The position numbers and the translations under genes were made by a program. Shown here piece by piece: positions 1 through 5,827 of a stretch of 5,895 nucleotides of DNA (the first letter of the stretch is position 1; each line of letters starts with the position of its first letter). The notes beneath the pieces were generated by a model, which was given only the letters and a program-made list of their open reading frames with translations, had not been told where the DNA came from and did not search any database. Source of the stretch: Victivallaceae bacterium (GTDB taxonomy: Bacteria; Verrucomicrobiota; Lentisphaeria; Victivallales; Victivallaceae); contig JAQUOK010000231.1 of NCBI GenBank assembly GCA_028717165.1, forward strand, positions 1 to 5,895, written 5' to 3'.

Positions 1-1999
1 CTGCCCGGATTATTTCCCCGGCAAGTTTATTAACGCCGGTAAAGACTTCTTCCATATAAGTCCGGTGATCCGCCCACGGCGCAAAATTGCCGTGTTTTTT
101 TGCCTGCTCGAAAGTCATCCCCTTAACTTCGTTCCAGGACTTGTAACTCGTACCCCATTCCGCATTAAGCGAGTTCAAATCGCCGTATGTTTTTTTCAGA
201 TAATCCCTGAATTTATGTTGACATGAGGGAGAAAAACAGACATCAGGGTACCACATGGTTCCGTCCGGTTTCCTGCCTGCCTCCGCCAGGAAGTTTTCAT
301 CGCCTAAATTATACGCGACCGGGCCGAAAAGCATAAATATTCTGACGCTGCTTTTCAGCGATTTTTTAAGCTGCGCCAGATAATCGGGTGCGGTGAGACA
401 TGGCTCCCGGACGATCCCGCTTTTCTGTTTTGAATAGAACCGCCAGATATACGGCATTATTTTCAAATTGGCGCGGGCAATATTCATAGCCTCGTTGTAT
501 TTCAGTTTTTCAGTCCTGTTGGGTGCGCCGTAATAAAACGTATCTATGCCGTAGTTATGAAAAACTCCAAGCGCCAGGTTGGTGATATGGTCATTTGGAT
601 AACTGCCGGATATCGCGAACAGAAACTCGTCTTTTTGTTTCATGGGAACGGTGAGTTCTTTTTCAACCTGATGGACAATATTATTATCGGCAGTATTAAC
701 GGCAGCGCGGATTTTCAGCAGGGTGGACATGGGATTATTTATCTTGATCTCAAAGGGGATAACTTCATGATTTGCCGGTTCAAGGATTTTTTCAGCAAGC
801 CGCCGTTGGCAATTATCCCAAAGTTCTATTTTTAACCGCAGATTTTCGGGAAGAGCTTTGTTCAGCGTGATTTTTCCCCGGACACTTTCCCCGTTTTTAT
901 AAAAATCCCTGGCAAGAACTATTTTTTCTATTTGATTTTCCGAGTCCACGTTTATATAACTGGAACCCCAGTCAATGACTTTCCCGTCTTTTTTCAGTAA
1001 TATGTCTATAAAATGCAGCCCTTTTCCCAAGGGGGGAAAATTAAAAGAAAAATTATTGGCGCCGGGATTGACGGAGACCGTTTTGGTTTCTTCTTTTTCT
1101 ATACGATTGTTCCGGTCCCGGATAATAAATGCCATGCCGATCTGTTCTTCCCGGCCTTTATTTTGTAGTTCCAGCTTTAAAGCGGCTTCAGGAAGTTGCT
1201 TGCGCTCCAGTTGAAAAGAGGTCGGCGCTATTTTTTTTATGGACAGGGCAGGTTCTTTTTCCGTCGCCCATACGACCAGTTTAGCCAGCAGCGAATGGTA
1301 ATATTCATAATAAACCTTCCAGTCTTGAAATTCCTTTTGAGATGGGGTCAGGCAGTGGTGGTCCTGTTCCGCAATCGTTTCCTGGTCATAATTGAGAACC
1401 GCCACTTTCCCTTTGCCGAAGCGGCTGAGTGAAACGAGTTTGTTTTCGGATATCCGGTCTAAAACCGGAAGAGCTTTCAGGGGAATGCCGCGGCAGATGA
1501 AATTCGTTTCGTTCGGGATTTTATCACGGTTGAACACCATATTCAAAGCTTCTGTAACTCCCTGCGGACAAATATAGATAAGCCCGGCGCCGTTATGGAC
1601 TTTTTCCAGGATGGCATACCTGATTTCCTGAGACAGGACATCCCATTTGAATTTGCCGATAATGATCACATCATAGCTGTCTTTCAGTTTCCTGTCGATA
1701 TCCTGAAACACCAGGCTTTCAGGAGCCTGACGGTATTCCCCGCTTGAACACACGCGGAAATAGCTGTAAGTCATCAGCGGCGTATAAGCCAGATCAAGGC
1801 GCTGCGCCAGTTCCACCGTTTCGCGTTGGCCCCAGGTCGGGGCGATAACCAGCGCTTTAAGCCGTCCTTCCCGCAAAGGCTTTGCCCAGCACACATGCGG
1901 GGTTTCAATCGTGCTGCTCAATTTGCCGTAGGGCTGATTGATATCCGCGAGCGCGGAGCTCAGACAAAGGGAAAACAAAAATACTAATCTTCTGGTCAT
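1..1999 (-). CDS. Secreted GH42-like glycoside hydrolase (beta-galactosidase family), C-terminus cut by the window edge
   Basis: An open frame of 666 codons runs from ATG at 1999 off the left edge with no stop. AAAGGAG lies 8 nt before the ATG. Residues 1-18 form a Sec signal peptide: basic TRR, a hydrophobic LVFLFSLCL core and an ALA cleavage box. Residues about 48-245 look like the class I glutamine-amidotransferase fold used as the trimerization domain of GH42 enzymes (YDVIIIGKF, then NGAGLIYI, then FGKGKVAVLNYD). Residues about 255-455 look like beta-sandwich linkers. From about 460 a TIM-barrel-like part starts, with LGDEN at 565-569, CFSPSCQHKFRDYLKKTYG at 588-606 and LNAEWGT at 611-617, typical of GH42-like proteins. 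E568 is the likely acid/base; the nucleophile region lies outside the window. The expected role is to release sugars, perhaps galactosides, in the periplasm or outside the cell. Substrate and exact family are unproven. It is the last gene of the regulator-pseudopilin set. Confidence 0.78.
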   Translation of the reverse strand, partial: MTRRLVFLFSLCLSSALADINQPYGKLSSTIETPHVCWAKPLREGRLKALVIAPTWGQRETVELAQRLDLAYTPLMTYSYFRVCSSGEYRQAPESLVFQDIDRKLKDSYDVIIIGKFKWDVLSQEIRYAILEKVHNGAGLIYICPQGVTEALNMVFNRDKIPNETNFICRGIPLKALPVLDRISENKLVSLSRFGKGKVAVLNYDQETIAEQDHHCLTPSQKEFQDWKVYYEYYHSLLAKLVVWATEKEPALSIKKIAPTSFQLERKQLPEAALKLELQNKGREEQIGMAFIIRDRNNRIEKEETKTVSVNPGANNFSFNFPPLGKGLHFIDILLKKDGKVIDWGSSYINVDSENQIEKIVLARDFYKNGESVRGKITLNKALPENLRLKIELWDNCQRRLAEKILEPANHEVIPFEIKINNPMSTLLKIRAAVNTADNNIVHQVEKELTVPMKQKDEFLFAISGSYPNDHITNLALGVFHNYGIDTFYYGAPNRTEKLKYNEAMNIARANLKIMPYIWRFYSKQKSGIVREPCLTAPDYLAQLKKSLKSSVRIFMLFGPVAYNLGDENFLAEAGRKPDGTMWYPDVCFSPSCQHKFRDYLKKTYGDLNSLNAEWGTSYKSWNEVKGMTFEQAKKHGNFAPWADHRTYMEEVFTGVNKLAGEIIRA

Positions 2000-2007
2000 T
2001 ACGCATA

Positions 2008-2014
2008 CTCCTTT
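2008..2014 (-). promoter_or_regulatory. Ribosome-binding site of the GH42-like gene
   Basis: AAAGGAG on the minus strand lies 8 nt before the ATG at 1999. The same site could also serve an ATG at 2006 in another frame, but only the 1999 start gives a signal peptide and a long open frame, so 1999 is chosen. Confidence 0.75.
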
Positions 2015-2046
2015 CATTTGATAAGGTTGTTTTTTTCTGAAATTTA

Positions 2047-2075
2047 ATCATAGCAGGGATAACAGAAAGTATAAG
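2047..2075 (-). promoter_or_regulatory. Candidate internal promoter for the GH42-like gene (extended -10)
   Basis: Read on the minus strand, TGCTATGAT (2055 down to 2047) fits an extended -10 element (TGnTATAAT). The hexamer 17 nt upstream, CTTATA at 2075-2070, matches TTGACA at only three positions, as extended -10 promoters can tolerate. A transcript would start near 2040 and carry a leader of about 40 nt. This could let the glycosidase be made apart from the regulator and pseudopilin. The evidence is pattern only. Confidence 0.3.
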
Positions 2076-2081
2076 ACTGGG

Positions 2082-2105
2082 ATTCTGAACCGGCGGTTCA
2101 AGAAT
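2082..2105 (-). repeat. Inverted repeat / RNA hairpin between pseudopilin and glycosidase genes
   Basis: On the minus strand TGAACC and GGTTCA (2100-2095 and 2091-2086) flank a 3-nt GCC loop. The stem extends as ATTC (2105-2102) with GAAT (2085-2082) if one T at 2101 is bulged, giving about 10 base pairs. No run of T follows on either strand, so it is not a standard intrinsic terminator. It could be an RNA processing or stability element that sets the ratio of the flanking gene products, or, as DNA, a dyad operator. The symmetry is clear; the role is unknown. Confidence 0.6.
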
Positions 2106-2146
2106 TTCTGTCAATAAAATTTTTGCTGTTTCCCAGTTAATTCTTA

Positions 2147-2800
2147 TTACAGGCCGCTTGCCCTGAAAGAAATGTCATTCCAACTTTCGCTTACTACTCC
2201 AGTCGGGACTTTATACCAACTGACATGGCCATCGACAAAAAGTATGTTCGCTCCCGAATTATGCCAGATTCCGGGAGTTTCAAAATTCGGGGAATTGTTC
2301 TCGAAACGGAAATTCATGGGGGCATCGGAAATCGTGCGGGTTCTGTATCTGCCGTTTTCGCACATCGCCACCATTGCCGCGGGTTTCTTGATATGTTTCG
2401 GTTTTCTGGCCAGATAGCAGTCTGATGAGGAAATCCCCTGGTTCCTGCCGCCAAGCTGTTGATTATAGGTATAAATGTTGTACCTGTCCGGACCTGACGG
2501 ACAATTCCAGATGCCAAGCCCAGTGGACGGAACAATTACATATTCGCCATCGGTTAATTTTTTTGCCCAGATCGGCCCGGCATAATTCGGCCCGCTGTAG
2601 TTAGGCACATAATAATCATAATCGTTGACATAAAAAAGCATTCCATGGCCGATTTGTTTCTGATTATTACTGCATTTTGCCTGTTTGCCTTTTTCCCTTG
2701 CCTGTCCCAGCGCCGGCAGCAGTAAACTGGCCAGGATTGCTATGATTGCGATCACGACGAGGAGTTCGATAAGTGTGAAAATTCTGCTTTGCATTTTCAT
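2147..2800 (-). CDS. Type II secretion-like pseudopilin with prepilin N-terminus and C-terminal H-X9-DG motif
   Basis: The 217-residue protein starts MKMQSRIFTLIELL. FTLIE at 8-12 carries the conserved Glu at mature position +5, and a hydrophobic helix runs to about residue 30 (ending LLLPAL). This is the type IV pilin / pseudopilin class processed by prepilin peptidase and held in the inner membrane. The residue before the cleavage point is Ile7, not the usual Gly. The globular part has Cys43 and Cys100 (in NCPSG) and ends with H180, nine residues, then D190-G191, the processing-associated H-X9-DG signature. Such proteins are highly multiplied in Lentisphaerota and Planctomycetota; their exact job is not settled. 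The start at 2800 is preceded by GGAGGT with 7 nt spacing, and the regulator stop lies just upstream, so translation is probably coupled. A role in envelope handling of the glycosidase or its substrate is inferred from position only. Confidence 0.9.
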   Translation of the reverse strand: MKMQSRIFTLIELLVVIAIIAILASLLLPALGQAREKGKQAKCSNNQKQIGHGMLFYVNDYDYYVPNYSGPNYAGPIWAKKLTDGEYVIVPSTGLGIWNCPSGPDRYNIYTYNQQLGGRNQGISSSDCYLARKPKHIKKPAAMVAMCENGRYRTRTISDAPMNFRFENNSPNFETPGIWHNSGANILFVDGHVSWYKVPTGVVSESWNDISFRASGL

Positions 2801-2804
2801 TTTT

Positions 2805-3800
2805 TTACCTCCGGTTATTGTTTAATTTCAGTGGCATAAAACTTATTTTTGTTTTTTTATCCTGCCTTAACAACATTTCAACGGCAGCCCTGCCCATTAC
2901 AATGTTTTGTTTTTCAAGCGTCAGAGCATGTTCAGCCGCCAAGCGTTCGTTTTGTTCAATAACACCTCCAATTTGAATTTTTGTAATATCGTAGTCCGCC
3001 ATGCCTTTCAATTCATATATCAGGTCAACACTGCTTCCGGCGTCACAAAGTAACAGGGCGTCGGTACGGATATTTTTTATTTCAGTTGCAACATTATGAA
3101 CCAGGCGGTCGGTGATATCTATCTGATGCAGTTCGATGTCGCTGCCAGTGAGGGCCTGGCGGATTCCCGCAAGGCGAGAGGAATATACTTTACTTTCAAA
3201 TTTACCGACCGCAATGATATTCCTGACCCCGTCTTTGATGATTTGGCGGGTAAGTTCGGCAAATGCAGTGATATTTTCATAGCCGATAAAATCGGCCCTG
3301 AGCCCCGGTACAGGGATATCGATAATTACGATCCGGATATTCTCGTCAGACAATCTGTGCAGCAGATTAATGAATTCAATATTCGATAAATCAAACGAAG
3401 ACGGGTTGATTATCAGATTCGTCAGTTTATTGTTCTTTATAGATCGGTAGAGGGGAACAAGAGTTTTTGAATGGTTCGGCAACAAAAGCAGGTCACGGCC
3501 GTTTTCGGAGAGTTCCTCCTGAATGCCGATAAGCAGTTGGCTATAGCTCTTCTGTACCAGAGAAGGGATAAGTACGCCGACAAGGTTACTGTTGTTTTTA
3601 GATTCGGCAACGAATATTCCGGCGCCTTTTTCGCGTTTAAGCACCTTTTCGGCTTCCAGTTCGTCAAAAGCTCTTTTGAGTGTGATCTGGCTGAATCCAA
3701 GTTCTTTTATCAGACTCCTTACCGGCGGTAACGGCTGACCGGGGCTTAGTTTATAAACCTTGTCCAGGACTTTTTGTTTGGCTTGCTGGTATTTGAGCAT
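2805..3800 (-). CDS. GntR-family transcriptional regulator with LacI-type periplasmic-binding-protein sensor domain
   Basis: A 331-residue cytoplasmic DNA-binding regulator. Residues 1-66 are a GntR winged helix: LPPVRSL at 24-30, a recognition helix around 37-50 (SQITLKRAFDELEA) and a wing (REKGAGIFVAE). Residues about 72-331 follow the LacI/GalR ligand domain: NLVGVLIPS at 72-80, VIIDIPVPGLRADFIGYEN at 158-176, SRLAGIRQAL at 208-217, and ALTLEKQNIVMGRAAVEMLL at 292-311, close to the usual TT-x-Q-x-x-x-x-G pattern. This is the layout of AraR of Bacillus, in which a sugar bound to the C-terminal domain releases the repressor from DNA. ATG at 3800 is preferred over GTG at 3812: AAGGTG lies 9 nt before the ATG, and the GTG is part of that site. 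The regulator starts the pseudopilin-glycosidase set, so it probably controls them and itself. Ligand unknown. Confidence 0.88.
   Translation of the reverse strand: MLKYQQAKQKVLDKVYKLSPGQPLPPVRSLIKELGFSQITLKRAFDELEAEKVLKREKGAGIFVAESKNNSNLVGVLIPSLVQKSYSQLLIGIQEELSENGRDLLLLPNHSKTLVPLYRSIKNNKLTNLIINPSSFDLSNIEFINLLHRLSDENIRIVIIDIPVPGLRADFIGYENITAFAELTRQIIKDGVRNIIAVGKFESKVYSSRLAGIRQALTGSDIELHQIDITDRLVHNVATEIKNIRTDALLLCDAGSSVDLIYELKGMADYDITKIQIGGVIEQNERLAAEHALTLEKQNIVMGRAAVEMLLRQDKKTKISFMPLKLNNNRR
2807..2812 (-). promoter_or_regulatory. Strong ribosome-binding site of the pseudopilin gene, inside the regulator's last codons
   Basis: GGAGGT (minus strand 2812-2807) lies 6 nt before the ATG at 2800 (7 nt counted from GGAGG). 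The bases are the end of CGG AGG TAA, which encodes the regulator's last two arginines and its stop. A ribosome finishing the regulator therefore stops on the pseudopilin's initiation site. Confidence 0.8.
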
Positions 3801-3809
3801 CGTAATTTG

Positions 3810-3815
3810 CACCTT
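3810..3815 (-). promoter_or_regulatory. Ribosome-binding site that decides the regulator start
   Basis: AAGGTG on the minus strand lies 9 nt before the ATG at 3800; AGGTG complements five bases of the 16S 3' tail. The in-frame GTG at 3812-3810 falls inside this site and has no site of its own in the AT-rich bases upstream, so the longer protein (four extra residues) is less likely. Confidence 0.6.
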
Positions 3816-3842
3816 GTTATTTTAATTTAAACTATTACTCAA

Positions 3843-3878
3843 CGGCTGCCGACAAATTCCGCATGGCCTGATCAGCCG
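3843..3878 (-). repeat. GC-rich inverted repeat in the leader of the regulator gene
   Basis: CGGCTG and CAGCCG arms (3843-3848 and 3873-3878) are exact complements separated by 24 nt. An 8-bp palindrome, CTGATCAG, sits at 3868-3875. The bases on both sides are very AT-rich, so this GC-rich patch stands out in the untranslated leader. It may be an operator or a leader RNA fold; the arms are short, so chance is possible. Confidence 0.3.
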
Positions 3879-3891
3879 GATATTTAAAAAT

Positions 3892-4035
3892 CTATAAAAT
3901 ATTATAAACCAACTCCCGTAATTTTTCATATTGATGACGCAAATTTTCTTTTTCTATTTTGTCCTTTTCCCATCCGTAAGCGGAAGGAGATAAAAGAATT
4001 CGCGTTCCACGTTTTATTATCAGGTCAATAAACAT
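3892..4035 (-). CDS. Possible small protein of 47 residues, unknown function
   Basis: An open frame from ATG at 4035 to TAG at 3892 overlaps the end of the dehydrogenase gene by 11 nt in another frame and fills most of the gap before the regulator. An in-frame TAG lies just upstream of the ATG, so no longer version exists. The peptide begins MFIDLIIKRGTRILLSPSAY and ends in a charged amphipathic helix (about residues 23-47) with L32, L39, L42 and I46 on one face, which could pair as a short coiled coil. An AGGAAG site lies about 12 nt before the ATG, a little far. I do not recognise a family. The overlapping start and protein-like composition argue for a gene in the aldolase-dehydrogenase operon; its shortness and the promoter-like bases in its 3' end argue against. 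Confidence 0.38.
   Translation of the reverse strand: MFIDLIIKRGTRILLSPSAYGWEKDKIEKENLRHQYEKLRELVYNIL
3901..3929 (-). promoter_or_regulatory. Candidate promoter of the regulator-pseudopilin-glycosidase set
   Basis: On the minus strand a perfect -10 TATAAT (3906-3901) follows ATGAAA (3929-3924; four of six match TTGACA) at exactly 17 nt. Transcription would start near 3894, giving a leader of about 94 nt before the ATG at 3800. The element lies inside the end of the possible small gene at 3892-4035. A near-palindrome of A and T bases at 3893-3906 covers the -10. Confidence 0.42.
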
Positions 4036-4996
4036 GTTCTAAACTTGCTTCCTCGATAAATTTCTTCAGTTGCTGAGCCGTAAGTTCCACTGCCGTCTGC
4101 TGGGCTTCATATGAAGCGCCGCCGATGTGAGGGGTTATCAATAAATTATCGTGTCTGCGGGCAAATTCCACCATTGGATGCCTGCCTGTACAACCCCATT
4201 CGCCGTCAATCACATCTACGGCGGCTCCGGCAATCCGGCCTTTTTCAAGGCGCTCAAGCAATTCCTTTTCGTCGATTACCGCCCCGCGACTGGTATTGAG
4301 AATTACCGCACTTTCTTTCATTTTATCCATTTCCGCGGCGCCCAAAAAACCGATATTCGGTTCATCCAGATGGATATGCAGGGAAATTATATCTGAAGAT
4401 TCCAGCAATTGGTTTAAGCTTACTTTTTTAATGCCGGGCTTTATATCAAATATTGGCTCGCGGTCAAACACGATTACTTTCAGGTTGAAAGCAAGAGCGT
4501 AATCCGCTACGATTCTGCCCAGTCGGCCATAACCGATGATACCAATGGTTTTGCCGCAAAGTTGCTGCCCGATAAACCTGTCTCTGTCCCATTTGCCCTT
4601 TCTGACCGAGTCGAAAGCCCATGGGATACGACGCAGCAGCGCCAGCAGCAATCCCCAAGTCAGTTCCGCCGTCGAAGGTATTTTTTTCAAAAACTCCGGA
4701 TGCTGACGTAAATTTATCAATTTTATACCTTTCTGCAAAAGCTGCGATACCGGCAGGTGGTCGGTACCGGTTGAAGGAGTGGCTATTACTTTGAGTTCGG
4801 GACATTTTTCGATAAGCGCGGCTGATACCTTGACTTTCAGACTGGCGAAATATGCGTTACACCGCGGCAGATTACGCTCCAGGACTTTCTGCTCCGGCAC
4901 AATCGTTTTTATTTGTCCGCAAGGGCACAAACAACTCAACGCTTTTTGCAGGTGCGCTTCGTTCATTGCGTTTAAAATTTTCCAGTTTTTTTTCAT
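4025..4996 (-). CDS. NAD-dependent D-isomer-specific 2-hydroxyacid dehydrogenase (phosphoglycerate/hydroxypyruvate dehydrogenase family)
   Basis: The 323-residue protein is full length for a minimal family member, with no added ACT domain. The substrate half gives TGTDHLP at 76-82. The Rossmann part carries GYGRLG at 155-160, and the second strand ends in D178 (VIVFDRE), which favours NAD over NADP. The catalytic triad is in place: R237 in NTSRGAVIDE, E266 in DVIDGEWG, and H290 in TPHIGGAS. The family interconverts 2-keto acids and D-2-hydroxy acids in the cytoplasm, such as 3-phosphoglycerate, glyoxylate, hydroxypyruvate or pyruvate; the sequence does not say which. The start at 4996 is 3 nt after the aldolase stop, with only a weak AGAGAAG-like ribosome site, so translation is probably coupled to the aldolase. 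The pairing suggests that it reduces or oxidises a product or precursor of the aldolase. Confidence 0.9.
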   Translation of the reverse strand: MKKNWKILNAMNEAHLQKALSCLCPCGQIKTIVPEQKVLERNLPRCNAYFASLKVKVSAALIEKCPELKVIATPSTGTDHLPVSQLLQKGIKLINLRQHPEFLKKIPSTAELTWGLLLALLRRIPWAFDSVRKGKWDRDRFIGQQLCGKTIGIIGYGRLGRIVADYALAFNLKVIVFDREPIFDIKPGIKKVSLNQLLESSDIISLHIHLDEPNIGFLGAAEMDKMKESAVILNTSRGAVIDEKELLERLEKGRIAGAAVDVIDGEWGCTGRHPMVEFARRHDNLLITPHIGGASYEAQQTAVELTAQQLKKFIEEASLEHVY

Positions 4997-4999
4997 TTT

Positions 5000-5770
5000 T
5001 TATTCTTCTCTGACGGACTCCGGCAAATAATGCGGAACTTTTTCCAACCATGAATCTCCGTCCTGATTATATAAAGCATCCGAAAGTTCAGGATAAAGAT
5101 TCCTTCTTGAGTTAACCGCCGTTTTATGATATTCTTTCATAACCTTGCAGATACCCTCCATAGAAAGGTCATTAACTCCTTTCAAAGTCAAATCAAAACC
5201 TGATGCCACGGCAATCGCGCCGGCGCTAAAAGCCATCGGTATATGTTCAATATCCATTCCGCCTGTTACAAAAAGCGGACAGAATTTGAACAGCGGATCA
5301 GAATTTATCTGTCGGGCCAGACCAAGTTCCGGGCCAAGAACTTTTATAAAATGAGCTCCGGATCCAAGCAAGTCACAAGCTTCATTTACTGTTGAAGCGC
5401 AGGGAATAAGCAAATGGCTTTTGCAATATTTGTTTATGGTCTGGTCTGAGAATTTCATCATAGATACAAATCCGTCAATCCCGGCTGAAACCATTTCTTC
5501 CAAATCAAGTAAGTGCGGCAAATGTCTTTTTTGGCTTTTTACCAGCAGATTATTATCAATAGTGCTGCCTGCAAGTACGTATAACTCAGGATATTTGCTT
5601 TTTATCCAATACAGAGTTTCAAGCAGGTCGCTTCGTCGCTGAGTAAATTCTATAACCTTTAAGCCGGCCTTGACACAGGCTTCCACCTGGAGTCTGGCAT
5701 CCCTACCGTCATTGACAAATATCGGAATAAAGGCCTGCTTATAGAATTCCCTGTATAAAACTTTAACCAT
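5000..5770 (-). CDS. Divergent KDPG/KHG-family class I aldolase (Eda-like)
   Basis: The 256-residue protein matches the 2-dehydro-3-deoxyphosphogluconate / 4-hydroxy-2-oxoglutarate aldolase fold. IPIFVND at 15-21 and IEFTQRR at 40-46 give E41 and R45, equivalent to E45 and R49 of E. coli Eda. AGST at 67-70 supplies T70, IPCASTVNEA at 122-131 follows, and K143 in FIKVLGPELG is the Schiff-base lysine. Such enzymes split a 2-keto-3-deoxy acid into pyruvate and an aldehyde. VTGGM at 168-172 keeps the Gly-Gly of the phosphate site, but the later GGS is replaced by ASG at 189-191, and the SPG proline is replaced by Met104. There is also an insertion of about 13 residues near 75-90 and a C-terminal tail of about 40 residues. 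It may therefore act on a non-phosphorylated or unusual substrate. It is the first gene after the strong promoter. The ATG at 5770 has no strong ribosome site. Confidence 0.8.
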   Translation of the reverse strand: MVKVLYREFYKQAFIPIFVNDGRDARLQVEACVKAGLKVIEFTQRRSDLLETLYWIKSKYPELYVLAGSTIDNNLLVKSQKRHLPHLLDLEEMVSAGIDGFVSMMKFSDQTINKYCKSHLLIPCASTVNEACDLLGSGAHFIKVLGPELGLARQINSDPLFKFCPLFVTGGMDIEHIPMAFSAGAIAVASGFDLTLKGVNDLSMEGICKVMKEYHKTAVNSRRNLYPELSDALYNQDGDSWLEKVPHYLPESVREE

Positions 5771-5811
5771 TATTTTATTGTATTCTTTTTGTATTTTAAA
5801 TAAGTCTATTT

Positions 5812-5827
5812 ATATTATATATAATAT
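5812..5827. repeat. Perfect 16-bp A/T palindrome over the -10 element
   Basis: ATATTATATATAATAT reads the same on both strands and covers the -10 hexamer and the adjoining spacer of the aldolase promoter. Its position suits a repressor operator. It contains only A and T in an AT-rich stretch, so a chance palindrome cannot be excluded. Confidence 0.45.

Noticed and set aside
557..835. 92-codon plus-strand frame, and the other plus-strand frames across the window
   Set aside because: They lie antisense to well-supported minus-strand genes, lack family motifs and ribosome sites, and have low-complexity content typical of shadow frames.
2082..2105. The hairpin as an intrinsic terminator
   Set aside because: No U-run follows the stem on either strand.
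1905..2114. 69-codon minus-strand frame starting at TTG
   Set aside because: It has a TTG start with no ribosome site, runs through the hairpin and overlaps the signal-peptide end of the glycosidase gene in another frame.
2086..2114. TTGACA at 2114-2109 (minus strand) as a promoter -35 for the glycosidase
   Set aside because: The hexamer 17 nt downstream is GGTTCA, which is no -10, and neighbouring spacings are no better.
3437..3700. 87-codon minus-strand frame within the regulator gene
   Set aside because: It is an out-of-frame shadow of the GntR/LacI-type coding region, which has motifs along its whole length.
3801..3812. GTG start adding four residues to the regulator
   Set aside because: The GTG lies inside the AAGGTG site that suits the ATG at 3800, and no other ribosome site precedes it.
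3821..3852. TTGAGT with a downstream AT-rich stretch as the regulator promoter
   Set aside because: The box at the correct distance is TAACAA, a poor -10, and transcription would start almost at the start codon. The TATAAT at 3901-3906 fits better.
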